DNA of 64,000 nucleotides, taken from the NCBI GenBank assembly GCA_037013495.1, contig CM072806.1, positions 1,488,001 through 1,552,000 on the forward strand. Reading direction: 5' to 3'. The notes under the pieces are model-generated. The model saw only the letters and a list, made by a program, of their open reading frames with translations. It searched no databases and had not been told where the DNA came from. Origin of the DNA: Hippophae tibetana. Taxonomy: Eukaryota > Streptophyta > Magnoliopsida > Rosales > Elaeagnaceae. Positions within the stretch are counted from its first letter, which is position 1; every line of letters begins with the position of its first letter. The position numbers were made by a program, and so were the translations under genes. Of the stretch, positions 25,439 through 35,559 are shown in pieces.

Positions 25439-26832
25439 TTATTTTATCCCATCATATTCTATTAAGTAAGAACCTGCTGGTGTGATGTCATATATTTGAT
25501 ATGGGCCTTCCCACGTGGCAGCAAATTTTCCCGCGTTAACTTTCACTTTGTTACCCGATGCTCTTCGCAAGACCCATTCCCCAATACTAAAATTTTTGTG
25601 CTTGAATAATTTATTATACATCTTTTGGAGTGTTCTTTTTTGTGATTCGAGTATTATTAGAGCTTCTTCTCTTTTTTCTTCGGCTAACAACAGGTCCTCT
25701 TATCGTAAACAGTCGTTTTCTTCATGATTTATACCTGACCGTAGGGTAGGTTCTAATATATCAAGAGGTATGATTGCTTCGGTACCATAGACAAGAGAAA
25801 AAAAAGGTTTCTCATGTTGCAGTTTTGGGAGTAGTTCGTGTGGCCCAGAGGGCACCAGGAAACACATCCACCAATTTTCCTTTAGCTCCCTCAAAACACT
25901 TTTGTAGTATATTAATGAGGGTTTTATTAGATGATTCGGCCTGACCATTTGCTTGCGGGCGGTAAGGGGTAGAATGAGATAATTTGATGCCTTTCTTGTC
26001 GCAGAAAGATATAATCTTTTGGCCAGTGAATTGTTTGCCGTTATCAGTAACCAACTCACGAGGCAGGCCATATCTACATATAATGTTCCGCCATATGAAC
26101 CTCTCCACATCTGACTCTTGGATTCGGGCCAAAGGTTCCGCCTCTATCCATTTGGTAAAGTAATCAGTTTGCGACAATGATAAACTTTCTTTGTCCTGAA
26201 GCGATGGGTAACGGTCCCACGATGTCCAAACCCCATTTTTGAAACGGCAAGAGGCTGATAATGGATCTTAAGTTTGTATCCGGACGGTGTGGCACACTAG
26301 CATGTCTCTGACATTTATCACATTTTTTAACATAGGAGATGCAATCCTTGAGAAGCGTAGGCCAATAGTAACCCTGTCGAATAATCCTCCGAGAAAGTGC
26401 CTTTCCACCAGAATGAGCTCCATATTGTCCATCATGCAAATCACCCAAGATCATCTGAGCTTGAACCGTAGGTAAGCACTTAAGCCATGGACCACCTTGA
26501 TTCTTCCTGTACAAAGCTCCCTGAATGATAACATAATTGTTTGCTTTCGTTATGAGCTTACGAGCCAAGTGCTTGTCTTCGGGGAGGGCACCACTGGTAA
26601 GATATTCTATATATGGCGTAAACCAAGAATCGTGAGTAGTATGCATGATGTTTGTTCGCGTTTGAAGTTTCACTTCACTTGGGTTAACACTAGGCCTCGA
26701 TAAACTAGATATTGGTATAACTCTCTTTAAATTGGAATTCATCGTCGATGCTAACATAGTTAAGGAGTCAGTATGAGCATTTTCTCCTCTTGGAATTTGT
26801 TTGATTTGAAAGGTTTCGAACGCATCCTTCAA
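25439..26832 (-). pseudogene. Gypsy integrase (zinc finger, DDE core, C-terminal domain)
   Basis: Frames at 26164-26832, 25812-26177, 25700-26110 and 25439-25690 together give the HHCC finger (H...H...CDKCQRHA), the first catalytic Asp (WGLDIVGPLP), the second (LVTDNGKQF) and the Glu region (PQANGQAESSNK). The C-terminal GEWVLRRASGNKVKVNAGKF...GPYQI motif closes the integrase. At least three frame changes mean it cannot be made as one protein. Confidence 0.88.
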
Positions 26833-27685
26833 TTTTTTTTATCTCTAATGCGTAGAGTTTCATTCTCTCCTCCTTGTCTTCGAAATTGTCATTGACTTGG
26901 TTTACCACCAACCGTGAATCGCTATGAATTAACACCCTTCTAGCTCTAAGATTTAACAATTGCTGTAATTCCAAAAGTAAGGCTTCATATTCCGCGATAT
27001 TATTAGTTGCTTGAAAGGTGATTCGAAGGCATTGCTCTATCAAGGCTCCCCTCGGGGTGAAAATCACTATTCCAACTCCTGCTCCACGTGAATTACTTGC
27101 ACCATCGACATATGCCCTCCATAATCCTTCTTCCAAAGATGATGTTTCTGTTGCAAGAATAGGCCCTATCTCATGTATGGAATGGCAGTCTTGGGTGTTC
27201 TCATTCGTCCATTCTACAAAAAAATATGCCAGGGCTTGTCCTTTGATCGTGGCTAAAGGTTTATAATGTATTTCAAACTCACTGAGCTCGATAGCTATTT
27301 GAGAAAGACGACCGGACAAATCAGGTTTGCCCAAGATGTTTTTCAAGGGGTAAGAAGTAAGGACTATTACCCTGTGTGAACCAAAATTATGTCTGAGTTT
27401 GCGGGCCGTCATTCTTATAGTAAAAGCCTCTTTATCTGGAGAGGGATATCGTTGTTGAGCTCCTGTTAACGAATGACTCACATAAAAAACAAGGTATTGA
27501 GTTCCTCCACAGTCGACCACTAATACCACGCTAAAAGCTTTGTCCGTAAAGGACATGTACATGTATAAGTTTTCGCCCTCCGTTGGACTAACAAAAAGAG
27601 GTGCTCTTCCCAAGTAATCCTTAATAGACTGGAAAGCTTGTTCACACTCGATATCCCATAAGTACTCCGTGTTCTTTTTAAGCAA
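26768..27685 (-). pseudogene. Gypsy RNase H plus second (archaeal-type) RNase H
   Basis: The first half is a gypsy-type RNase H (SFTDKAFSVVLV..., SPDKEAFT). The second half is a separate RNase H with AYVDGASNSRGAGVGIV, NIAEYEALLL and IHSDSRLVVNQV, giving the D-E-D acidic set. Two consecutive RNase H domains are diagnostic of the Tat lineage. The frame differs from that of the RT upstream. Confidence 0.88.
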
Positions 27686-28520
27686 TCGAAAAGAACGGTA
27701 GGCACTTTTCGGTACACTTAGAAATGAAATGACTTAATGTTGTGATACGCCCATTTAATTGTTGAACTTCCTGAAGACAAGTTAGGGATTTCATGTTGAT
27801 TAAAGCCAAGATTTTGTCCGGATTGGCTTTGATTCCCCTTGAAGTAACTAAATATCCCAAAAACTTCCCTGAGGCTACGCCAAATACACACTTTTTTGGA
27901 TTAAGACGCATCTTATAATTCTGAATTATGCCAAAGACTTCTTGGAGGTCTTTAATGTGGTCTACTGCCCATTTAGTTTTTACCAACATGTCATCAACGT
28001 ATACCTCCATATTTCGGTCTATTTGATTTTGGAACATCTTATTCATCATTCTTTGATATGTGGCACCAACATTTTTTAAACTGAAGGGCATCTTTGTGTA
28101 GCAAAATGTCCCTTCTTCTATGATGAATGTTGTTTTCTCTTCGTCCCTTGGATGCATCTGAATTTGGTGATAACCTGAATAAGCATCTAAAAAACTCTTT
28201 GATTCGAATCCAGCCGTAGCATATACTAATTGGTCTATATTTGGCAAAGGGAAATAATCTTTTGGTGTTGTTTTATTCAAATCTATGAAATCCATACACA
28301 TTCGATGTTTGCCTCCGGCTTTATTTACTAACACCACATTTGATAGCCACGTGGGGTATCGGACCTCTCGAATCCAACCTACATTTTTCAAGGAGTTAAT
28401 CTTCTTTTTGATGATCTCATTCTTTTCTCTAGCAAACTTCCGTTTTCTTTGCTGGACCGGTTTTTTGGTGTGATCTAAACATAACTCATGGGATATGACA
28501 TATGAATCTATGTCGAGCAT
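27678..28520 (-). pseudogene. Gypsy reverse transcriptase
   Basis: Contains RMCMDFIDLNKTTPKDYFPLP, the SFLDAYSGYHQI motif and the catalytic MEVYVDDMLVK, then FLGYLVTSRGI. All three catalytic aspartates are present in this stretch, but the flanking frames are broken. Confidence 0.92.
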
Positions 28521-28781
28521 GTCCTTAGGTTTTCAAGCGAACAATTTTTTGTTAATTTTCAAAAAGTCTACAATGGTAGTTTTAAGCGAAGAAGATAGTG
28601 TACCATTTATTTTAACATATTGTTCGCTCCCTACGTCTCCTATAAGGATTATATCATATTCTTCATGAACCTTCATAGTAGTCCGTTCATTTGTATGAGC
28701 TTTTTTAAGTTCATGGAAGTGACTTCCATTCTTTAATTGCTATTTCGAAGCTTGTGGTGATGCATTTTCAGGAGCTTGTGG

Positions 28782-29444
28782 TTATGCATTTTTCATGGCA
28801 ACGTTGTAGCAACTTCGCGCCTTATCTTGCTCCCCTTCAATTTGTCGTATCCCATTGGCGGTAGGGTATTTAATCAGCTGATGATACGTTGAAGGTACTG
28901 CTTTCAATTTGTATATCCATGGGCATCCCAAAATAGCATTATAAGATGTGTGAGTGTTCAAAACAACAAAAATTGTTAAGACTATGGATCCTTCCATTGA
29001 CACTGGTAGGCGAATGGTTCCTACCGACATGGTCACACTACCATTAAAACCGACAAGGGGCATCTATTGTGAAGTGATTTCTTTGGGATCTATGTTCATA
29101 TCAATCAAAGTAGATAAATATAAGAGATCAGATGAGCTGCCGTTATCGACCAATATTCTACGCACCTCACAATGAGCAATTCTTACTGTGATTATGAGAG
29201 GATCGTTATGAGGATGCAAGCATTCTTTGTCTTCGAAAGTAATAGGGTACGATAGTCCTTCCAATCTCGTGCCATATATTAAATGTCCTGTATCCTGAGC
29301 CACTCCTGCGTATCTTTTTCGAGAATTGTTAGAGTGACCCACCATGGTGAGACCTCCATGTATGGTGTGAATTATCCGTACGTCCCCTGATGGGATTGGG
29401 TGCCCTCTGGTTGACTCATTTCGACTCAGAATTGGTTTGTCCAT
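28782..29444 (-). pseudogene. Gypsy aspartic protease region
   Basis: Two same-frame segments (29064-29444, 28782-29063) separated by a stop. VRRILVDNGSSSDLLYL gives the catalytic D-G-S motif (DNGSS instead of DTGSS, common in Tat elements). SYNAILGCPWIYKLKAVPSTYHQ follows, the typical end of plant gypsy proteases. Confidence 0.85.
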
Positions 29445-29574
29445 TGCCTTAATCCTTTGATCTGAATTTTCTCTCCGAATATCGTCTATTGGATTCTTGA
29501 TTTTATCAACTATATCTCCCAGATATCCTTATGAAAGTAAGTGCTTAATTTCCCATTTTAAATGTCGACATTCG

Positions 29575-31091
29575 TCAGTCTAATGTCCCGTCTCTATGAA
29601 ACGCACAATATTTGTTGGGGTTCCTAAGAGAAGCTTTCATAATGGGTGGCCAATTTACGTTATCAAGGCGTTCCATACGACGCACCACTTCTACCAACGC
29701 CACACGTAAGAGGGGGTTGCGAAAGGGAGATAAAGCACGATTCCAAGTGTTGGAATTATGCTTTGGTCTAAAAGTGGGTTTGAAATGGGAGAAATTAGTA
29801 CGCTTGTCAGCCACAAGTTTTCTGTCTTCTTTACTCTTATTGAAAGAGGGTCGTTTTTCGTTTCTATTTACCGACGGTTTGTTTGACTTCATCTCCCTTT
29901 CAACATTAACAAACTTTTGAGTCTCTTCGTAGACTACATCTAACGAGCGTGGCGTAGATTTTTTCAATTATATGAAAAGGCCGTTATCACGCTTTATGCC
30001 CTTCCGAAAAGCTTCTATGACTATTGAATCAGGGCATTGGGTAATTTCCATCTTTTTTGTTTTAAATCTCCTCATGTAAGCTTCGATCGATTCATCCTCC
30101 TCTTAGATAATCGAGAATAGGTGATGTGACTCCTTCTTGATAAGTTTATTACAAGCATAATTAGTAATAAATACTCTGATCAGAGTGTCAAAGCTGGAAA
30201 TACTCTTGGAGGGTAATTCCATAAACCATTGCTGGGCTGAATCTTGAAGAGTAGCTGCAAACAAATTGCAATGCATGGATTCTCTTTTATCTTCAGATAG
30301 GCTCATTGTAGCCATAGCCATTTTGAATTGAAGAACATGTGCAACAGGATCTTTAGTCCCCTTGTATGTGGGGCATTAAATTTGAGAGGGGGTACTGTTA
30401 ATTCAATGGCGTCAGAGAAAGGAAATGTGGATAATTGATTACAAACGTTTTCTATATCACCCTAAGGTTTTGTCTTTTCTTGTTTCTCAAATCTATCATT
30501 AGCCTTGATCTATATTTTTTCTTCCATATCTTTTAACCTTTTGTCCAATTCTCCACTCGGATCGCACGGTGGAAAGAACTCAATTGTCGATCTATATATT
30601 GGGAGACTTGGGTGAGATGTCCCGTCTACGAGGGGAGGATCAGAAACCACGTTCGGTCATTCTCTCACCGAACAATGATAAGGATTTGAAATATGAGTCG
30701 CATGCTCTCTTCTGACGGGTTAATGCACCCTCTAAGAATCTCGAGGTGTAAAGAGGGAACTTGCTGTTTCTGAATATGTGTCTCGTTCTAATCAAGATTT
30801 TAATTCTTTATTATCCTTTTGACATTGAATAAAAGCTTGTTGTAATTCTATGATTTGTTTTTGAAGTCCTCGTATCATTGCATCCCCTTCATAAGCTGGA
30901 TTATCACGCAAGTTGGACGAGTGTACTTCGCTTGTCGAAGTGTGCCTTATGGCATGATTTGATAGTGACCTGATGGGTGAAGAGCGAAGTGCCCTATTAT
31001 TTTCACATTCTAAAGCCTCTGGAACGAGATTGTTTGGTTCTGGGACCTTTGGGACGAGGTCGTTTGGTCGGATAGTGAATGGGTGATCCAT
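29575..31091 (-). pseudogene. Gypsy gag region
   Basis: Segments at 30792-31091 (Met start just inside the PBS, MDHPFTIRPND), 30103-30321 (retrotransposon gag domain: LQDSAQQWFMELPSKSISSFDTLIRVF) and 29575-29967. Stops and frame changes separate them. No CCHC knuckle was recognised. Confidence 0.8.
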
Positions 31092-31136
31092 TTAAATATT
31101 AGGCGATACCAGTAAATTCTCTTAAGAAAATTCTTT

Positions 31137-31152
31137 CTCACAGACGGCACCA
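31137..31152 (-). other. Primer-binding site of the gypsy element
   Basis: TGGTGCCGTCTGTGAG on the minus strand, two bases inside the 5' LTR; resembles the TGGCGCCGTCTGTGG-type sites of many plant gypsy elements. Confidence 0.7.
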
Positions 31153-31154
31153 AT

Positions 31155-31603
31155 TATTTGGAGAGAATTTAAGTATCTAATTTTAATGATTTTTAGTGAG
31201 ATAATAAATTATGTCTTTTTGAATCCTCACTCCCTCTCATCTGAGGGGTGTATATATAAGCATCTTTATGTACATAGCGAGGTCTGTCTTAGCGACCTGA
31301 TTACAATAAACTAGTTTACATAATCGAGATCGTTCGTTACAAGTACATACAAATAAATAGTTTTATATACAAGTCGTTCATGGATAACGACCTCGATATC
31401 CGGGACATCATAACTATACCAAGTTTTGTCATCCCAAACCTCGTTGCTTGAGGACGAGATGCTTTGTAGATTGAGTTGACGTGCTTTTCTAAGTTCGTTG
31501 GGCACAGGTCTTTTGCAGAGTTAGCTTCTATATCCTTGCTTTAGCCTAACGAAGTACCTATACATATCAGATCGCATGTATGTTATATATTTAATATCAA
31601 ACA
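31155..31603 (-). repeat. 5' LTR of the Tat-type gypsy element
   Basis: 449 bp, matching 20731-21169 along its whole length. The inner end is TATTTGG where the other LTR has TGTTTGG, so the terminal dinucleotide has mutated. Followed by TSD GGTTT. Confidence 0.9.
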
Positions 31604-31604
31604 G

Positions 31605-31960
31605 GTTTTATTTTTGGGTCAGAAAAGTTTGTAATAAAAGCCTATTAAAATTGGGCACCCATTATAAAAAGAGGTCGAAGCATTGTCCCATGCGTAAAAA
31701 AGAGTCACAATTAATAGTTTTATCTTTTTTATATTATAATAACTATTATAATTTTACTTTTTATAGTTTAAGATTATTTTTAATAAAAAAAATAATCATA
31801 ATTATAACTATCTACCGTCACTAAATAACACAATACATTAAAAATATAGGTTTATGTTTTATTTTTGGGTGAACAAAGATCGTTGTATCGGGTCTTCCAC
31901 AATAATTAAAAGCCTCTTTAAATTGGGCTTTCCTACCCATTATAAAATAGAAGCAGGTCG
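31605..31960 (+). promoter_or_regulatory. S31 promoter region with a duplicated core-like segment
   Basis: Two related copies, about 31608-31690 and 31856-31960, share 'tttatttttgggt', 'taaaagcct...taaattgggc' and 'acccattataaaa' in the same order. TGGGC is the site II motif common in plant ribosomal and mitochondrial protein promoters; TATAAAA follows in both. The second copy is nearest the ATG at 32022. Confidence 0.5.
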
Positions 31961-32021
31961 GATCCCCTAAATAAGTGTCAAAACGTTGGGCTATTGTTCT
32001 ATTCGACCAGTCAAAAAATAT

Positions 32022-32312
32022 ATGGCTATCATACAGTGGTGTGGCGCAGTAGCTAGACGATTACTGATTACGAATGGAGCTGCGTTTTCAACATCTTCCT
32101 TACCATCGTCATCAACAATACCAGCGTCGGCAAGTGCGATGGGAGTGCCGATCCTATGTGGTCGAGGGGACAAGAAGACTAAGAAAGGAAAGAGATTTAA
32201 AGGATCGTACGGTAAGGCTAGGCCTAAGAAGGAGAAGAAAATTGAGCGAATCAAGGACAAAGTTGAGGTTCCCAGGTCCACTGCTTGGCCCCTTCCTTTC
32301 AAGCTCATCTGA
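32022..32312 (+). CDS. Mitochondrial small ribosomal subunit protein S31 (bTHXm)
   Basis: One exon, 96 residues. The start was set at 32022 (MAIIQWCGAVARRLL), because this matches the family's N-terminus; an in-frame ATG 36 bases earlier adds residues not seen in relatives. Residues 1 to ~45 look like a mitochondrial presequence (hydrophobic/Arg, then Ser/Ala-rich). The conserved core CGRGDKKTKKGKRFKGSYG is followed by RPKKEKKIERIKDKVEVP, and the chain ends WPLPFKLI as in other plants. The core is very basic, as expected for a small rRNA-binding protein of the Thx/S31 family. It lies head-to-head with GC1, now separated by the gypsy insertion. Confidence 0.92.
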   Translation: MAIIQWCGAVARRLLITNGAAFSTSSLPSSSTIPASASAMGVPILCGRGDKKTKKGKRFKGSYGKARPKKEKKIERIKDKVEVPRSTAWPLPFKLI

Positions 32313-33089
32313 TTTCTGTCTGCTTTAGGGAGCTAAGGTTTAACGAATTTTACAGCTTATGATCAGAATTTGTATCTTCACTTCCACTTTAATCCTTATT
32401 AAATTTTATTTGTTTGGATAATATGCAAAATCCTGTCTTTTGTTTGGATGAAAAGAAAAACTTAAATGGAAAGTAATCGATTTTGTATCACCACCTGGTT
32501 TGTGTTATGTATTTAGAAAACCCCAAAAGTCCTCCTTTTGTTTTCTTTCAGATTCCATTGAATATTTGGTTACAACTAGTATAGTATGTGATTCATTAAG
32601 TTTGGCAATTTACTATAGTAGGGTGTTATGAGAATGTCTTCCACCATGAAAATTGTGGGTTTTGAGTTTGATGAATCAAAGAGTGTTTTTTTGTCGTTGC
32701 CAATTGTGTTAAATTTCTCTTAATCTTCCATGTGCTCGACGAAAGGACTTGATGGGGGATTTGTCTCATTTTGGAATAATATTATAGAAGCTAGAAAAAT
32801 ATAGATGTATACTGCCCAAGTGTTTTGCTGTAAGGAATTATGTGACACAATGAGGTGCTTTTTCCATAAATATTGGTGATGAGATAGTCACCATTGGATC
32901 ATGTCATCATAGAATTTTTGGAAAAGCTAAAAGCAGATCATCAAGCTGAGTGGATATTGTTTTGGTAGTAGGTAACTGGTTTAATTTGGTTATTGAGGTC
33001 AACAAGGGTGGAGTGTCAATTATGCACGCTTATAATCATGTCATTTCCTATATTGAACACAAATGTATTTCATGGAAAATGTCAAGTCA
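32313..33089. other. S31 3' flank, no other gene seen
   Basis: Holds the probable 3' UTR of S31 and AT-rich spacer. No reading frame of note. Confidence 0.45.
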
Positions 33090-33548
33090 ATGTAACATAG
33101 AATATGCATAACCAAAATTACATTCCAGTCCACTCACGCGCCTTGAATAATTAAATGGCATGATTCTGTACCCAACATCTAATATTTTACTGTAATTGCA
33201 AACATAACTTTTAACATCACTTGTGCTAGCTTGTGGAGGATGATTCTTGTCTTCACATTCTTCTGTAACTTCCCTGTCAAATATAGCATCAAGTCCATAA
33301 ATATGGCGAGTCCAATTATGAAATAAACTGAACCAACACGACGATAAAAATCCCGAATGGGAGAGCCAGGGGATAACGTTTGTCGTAGCTTCTAGGCTCA
33401 GTTGCAATCTTTAATACTGTGCAAGTTGCTCATACTAGCATAAGCATTGTGAACATAGTTGTAAATATTTGAGCAATAGTTGCACGGATTGTCTTCTTCT
33501 CATATGCGTCATTAGCAAAATGAAGGTGAGTGTTTGCTTAGGAATAAT
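33090..33548 (-). pseudogene. Remnant of an unassigned membrane-protein gene (downstream part)
   Basis: On the minus strand, from about 33530 down, a frame reads KTIRATIAQIFTTMFTMLM and, past a stop, ATCTVLKIATEPRSYDKRYP then LALPFGIFIVVLVQFIS. This looks like conserved coding sequence with hydrophobic stretches, but I do not recognise the family. The LTR element at 33549 abuts it, and a second possible piece lies on the far side at 36840-37160. Confidence 0.35.
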
Positions 33549-33827
33549 TGAAGAATTATCATGATGGTATGTTGCAGAAGTGCAGCAGCAACTGCAGAAG
33601 TATGGCAGATAGCATGCTTTTAGTGGAGCAGCAGCAACAGCATGCTTGGAGCAGGCGCAGCAGCAGCAGACAACAAGGTATGGGTGCAACAGAGATAGTG
33701 GTGCAGTAGAGAGCATGCTACCGTGGATTCCTTAGTATATAAATATAATCATTCCTTATTCATTTAATATAATAAAAATATGAAAAACAAATACAATAGG
33801 AAATTCTTTCTCTTCTAATTACGTTCA
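33549..33827 (+). repeat. 5' LTR of the gene-carrying element
   Basis: 279 bp. Matches 36438-36702 along its length, including 'atgcttttagt(g/a)gag', 'gtatataaatataatcattcc' (a TATA-like signal) and 'aatataataaaaatatg'. Rich in CAG/GCA repeats in its first half. Confidence 0.85.
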
Positions 33828-33840
33828 TGGTATCAGAGCA
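33828..33840 (+). other. Primer-binding site, tRNA-iMet type
   Basis: TGGTATCAGAGC immediately after the 5' LTR, as in plant copia elements. Confidence 0.8.
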
Positions 33841-33964
33841 GTGTTAAATTCTTGCTTATCAAACACAATATCTTGATGAGGGGTCTTTGGTTCTTTCTTC
33901 ACTGGTCCAGTATCAATAGTCTGATTATTACTTGACCCTGAAAACTTTGAAGACTTAAATTTTT

Positions 33965-34903
33965 ATGCTTTCAGTTTTCTTTGACACGTTACTAGCTACT
34001 CTTATCAATGAGAGACTTCAAAAATGTAGTCAAATTGCTTTGGCAGAAATTGTTGCGCAATTGCAAGTTAGTTCAGAATTGATTACATTTGTATTGGAGC
34101 CACGGCTTGGAACTTTGGTGAAAGGTAGGCTTCAAGGTGGGCAATTGTATACTCCTGCATATGTTGCTCGTCTGAGTGCCATGGTTTGTGGTGCTACCAG
34201 GGGCATCACTGTTCCTACAAATTTGTTTTTGTTGTGGAGTTCCTTACAGCAACTACGGCAAGAAATAGATGGTGCAAGTGGTGTGGCTATTGATGCTTCA
34301 TTTTTCCAATCCTTATTTAATTGGCTTATGAAGGAATGAGAGATTCTTGGATCACTTTGGGCAGGAGTTCATTGGATACCAACTATTTTTTCTTACGCTT
34401 AAAAGGAATGTGTTGATTCTGTCTATTCACAGAATTCTTTCATCAGTTATGAGGTTCTTCAAAAGCTCAGTATTCTCCAACCTATTTAGGTCTTAAAGAC
34501 CATGTATCTTGAGGGTACAATTCTAGTTACTAAATTTGAACAGCCTTCGTTGATTGAAATGCTTGATGCAGCAACTGAGGATGTTCTTGAACGTGGTAGC
34601 TGGATCGATTCTCTTCCTGTACTACCTCCATCTTTTGGTTCTGAAGATGCATCCAAATTATTGTCTCTATGTTCGTCTGTTCAGTTCGCTTTAAAGTCAA
34701 GTAAGGCACATATCTTTGGAGAGATCTATCTATTCAATAATGGCTTTATGAAGGATTTGTTTGACCGCCTGGAAAAGGAGATGGAATGCTTGAGTGTTTC
34801 AGGGATTTCTGGTGCTATGTCACCAGGTGATTTGCAGGAAACTATAGTTGGACACGATTCATTTGGGTCTACTATACAAAAAGAAAGCATAAATTTAGCA
34901 TGA
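33965..34903 (+). pseudogene. Captured fragment of UFL1 (E3 UFM1-protein ligase 1)
   Basis: The frame reads INERLQKCSQIALAEIVAQL, then LEPRLGTLVKGRLQGGQLYT, then ARGITVPTNL and, after stops (first at 34337), EILGSLWAGVHW, then QPSLIEMLDAATEDVLERGS and SWIDSLPVLPPSFG. This is the N-terminal/central part of plant UFL1, which transfers UFM1 to target proteins at the ER. The upstream N-terminus and the C-terminal half are missing. The two open parts share one frame, and no intron is visible over 0.9 kb, compatible with capture from a spliced RNA. Several stops make it non-functional. Confidence 0.85.
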
Positions 34904-34979
34904 AAGCATAATGTTAAGTTGCTTTTGATTCTCAAAACCAAAAGTATTCTTCCAATTTTTTACAGATTTGAGAGAGAAA

Positions 34980-35070
34980 ATGGGTGTTACTTCATCTATG
35001 GCTGCAAAATTTGCCTTCTTCCCACCAAATCCACCATCTTACAAGGTGGTTATGGACAAAAATACTGGAA
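34980..35070 (+). pseudogene. Captured N-terminus of an ABHD17-like alpha/beta-hydrolase
   Basis: ATG at 34980 opens [20 protein letters not shown] then [10 protein letters not shown], the characteristic start of plant ABHD17-type hydrolases (family usually [17 protein letters not shown]...). It is preceded by a leader-like GAGAGAGAAA and is cut off after about 30 codons by non-homologous sequence. The hydrolase core is absent. Confidence 0.75.
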
Positions 35071-35097
35071 CTGATATATAAATATTGCTTTTGGAGC

Positions 35098-35540
35098 AAA
35101 GTTGAAGCTGTGTTTTGTTGATGGCATTCAATGCTTAATAAAGAAAGTACAGAGTATGAGTTGATGGTAGGCATTCAATGCTTAATAAAGAAAATACAGA
35201 GTATGAACTTTGGGAATGGTGCTTGTAACAACACATGTGACTGGAGGTAATTACCTCACTTGGAGTAGATCTGAGTTGATGGTAGGCATTCAATGCTTAA
35301 TAAAGAAAATACAGAGTATGAACTTTGGGAATGGTGCTTGTAACAACACATGTGACTGGAGGTAATTACCTCACTTGGAGTAATTACCTCACTTGGAGTA
35401 GATCTACGAAGATTACTCTTGGAGCCAAGATGAAGTTGGGTTTCGTTGATGTTTTCTATGCCTAATAGAGAAAATACATGATATGAACTCTGAGAATGTT
35501 GCTTGTAACAACACATCTGACTTGAGGTAATTACCTCGTG
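35098..35540 (+). repeat. Tandem repeat inside the gene-carrying element, ~115-base unit
   Basis: Two almost identical copies ('ttgatggtaggcattcaatg' start near 35160 and 35276; 'ctggaggtaattacctcac' near their ends) with partial or diverged copies at 35118 and 35430-35540. Within the unit GGTAATTACC is a perfect palindrome. No coding content. Confidence 0.8.
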
Positions 35541-35559
35541 ACGATGATGAAAAACCTAG

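Larger units (their letters stand above)
20731..31603 (-). mobile_element. Full-length Ty3/gypsy retrotransposon, Tat lineage, 10.9 kb
   Basis: Two similar LTRs (20731-21169 and 31155-31603) are flanked by a 5-base TSD, GGTTT, at 20726-20730 and 31604-31608. On the minus strand the order is 5' LTR, PBS, gag, protease, RT, RNase H, a second archaeal-type RNase H, integrase, a tandem-repeat spacer, an antisense gene region, PPT and 3' LTR. The RT-RH-aRH-INT order, long 3' non-pol region and antisense frame match the Tat group (Ogre/Retand/Grande relatives). Coding frames change several times with stops, so this copy is inactive. It separates GC1 from S31. Confidence 0.92.

Noticed and set aside
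31986-32021. Upstream ATG extending S31 by 12 residues
   Set aside because: The extra residues (MGYCSIRPVKKY) are not part of the family's N-terminus; the ATG at 32022 fits.
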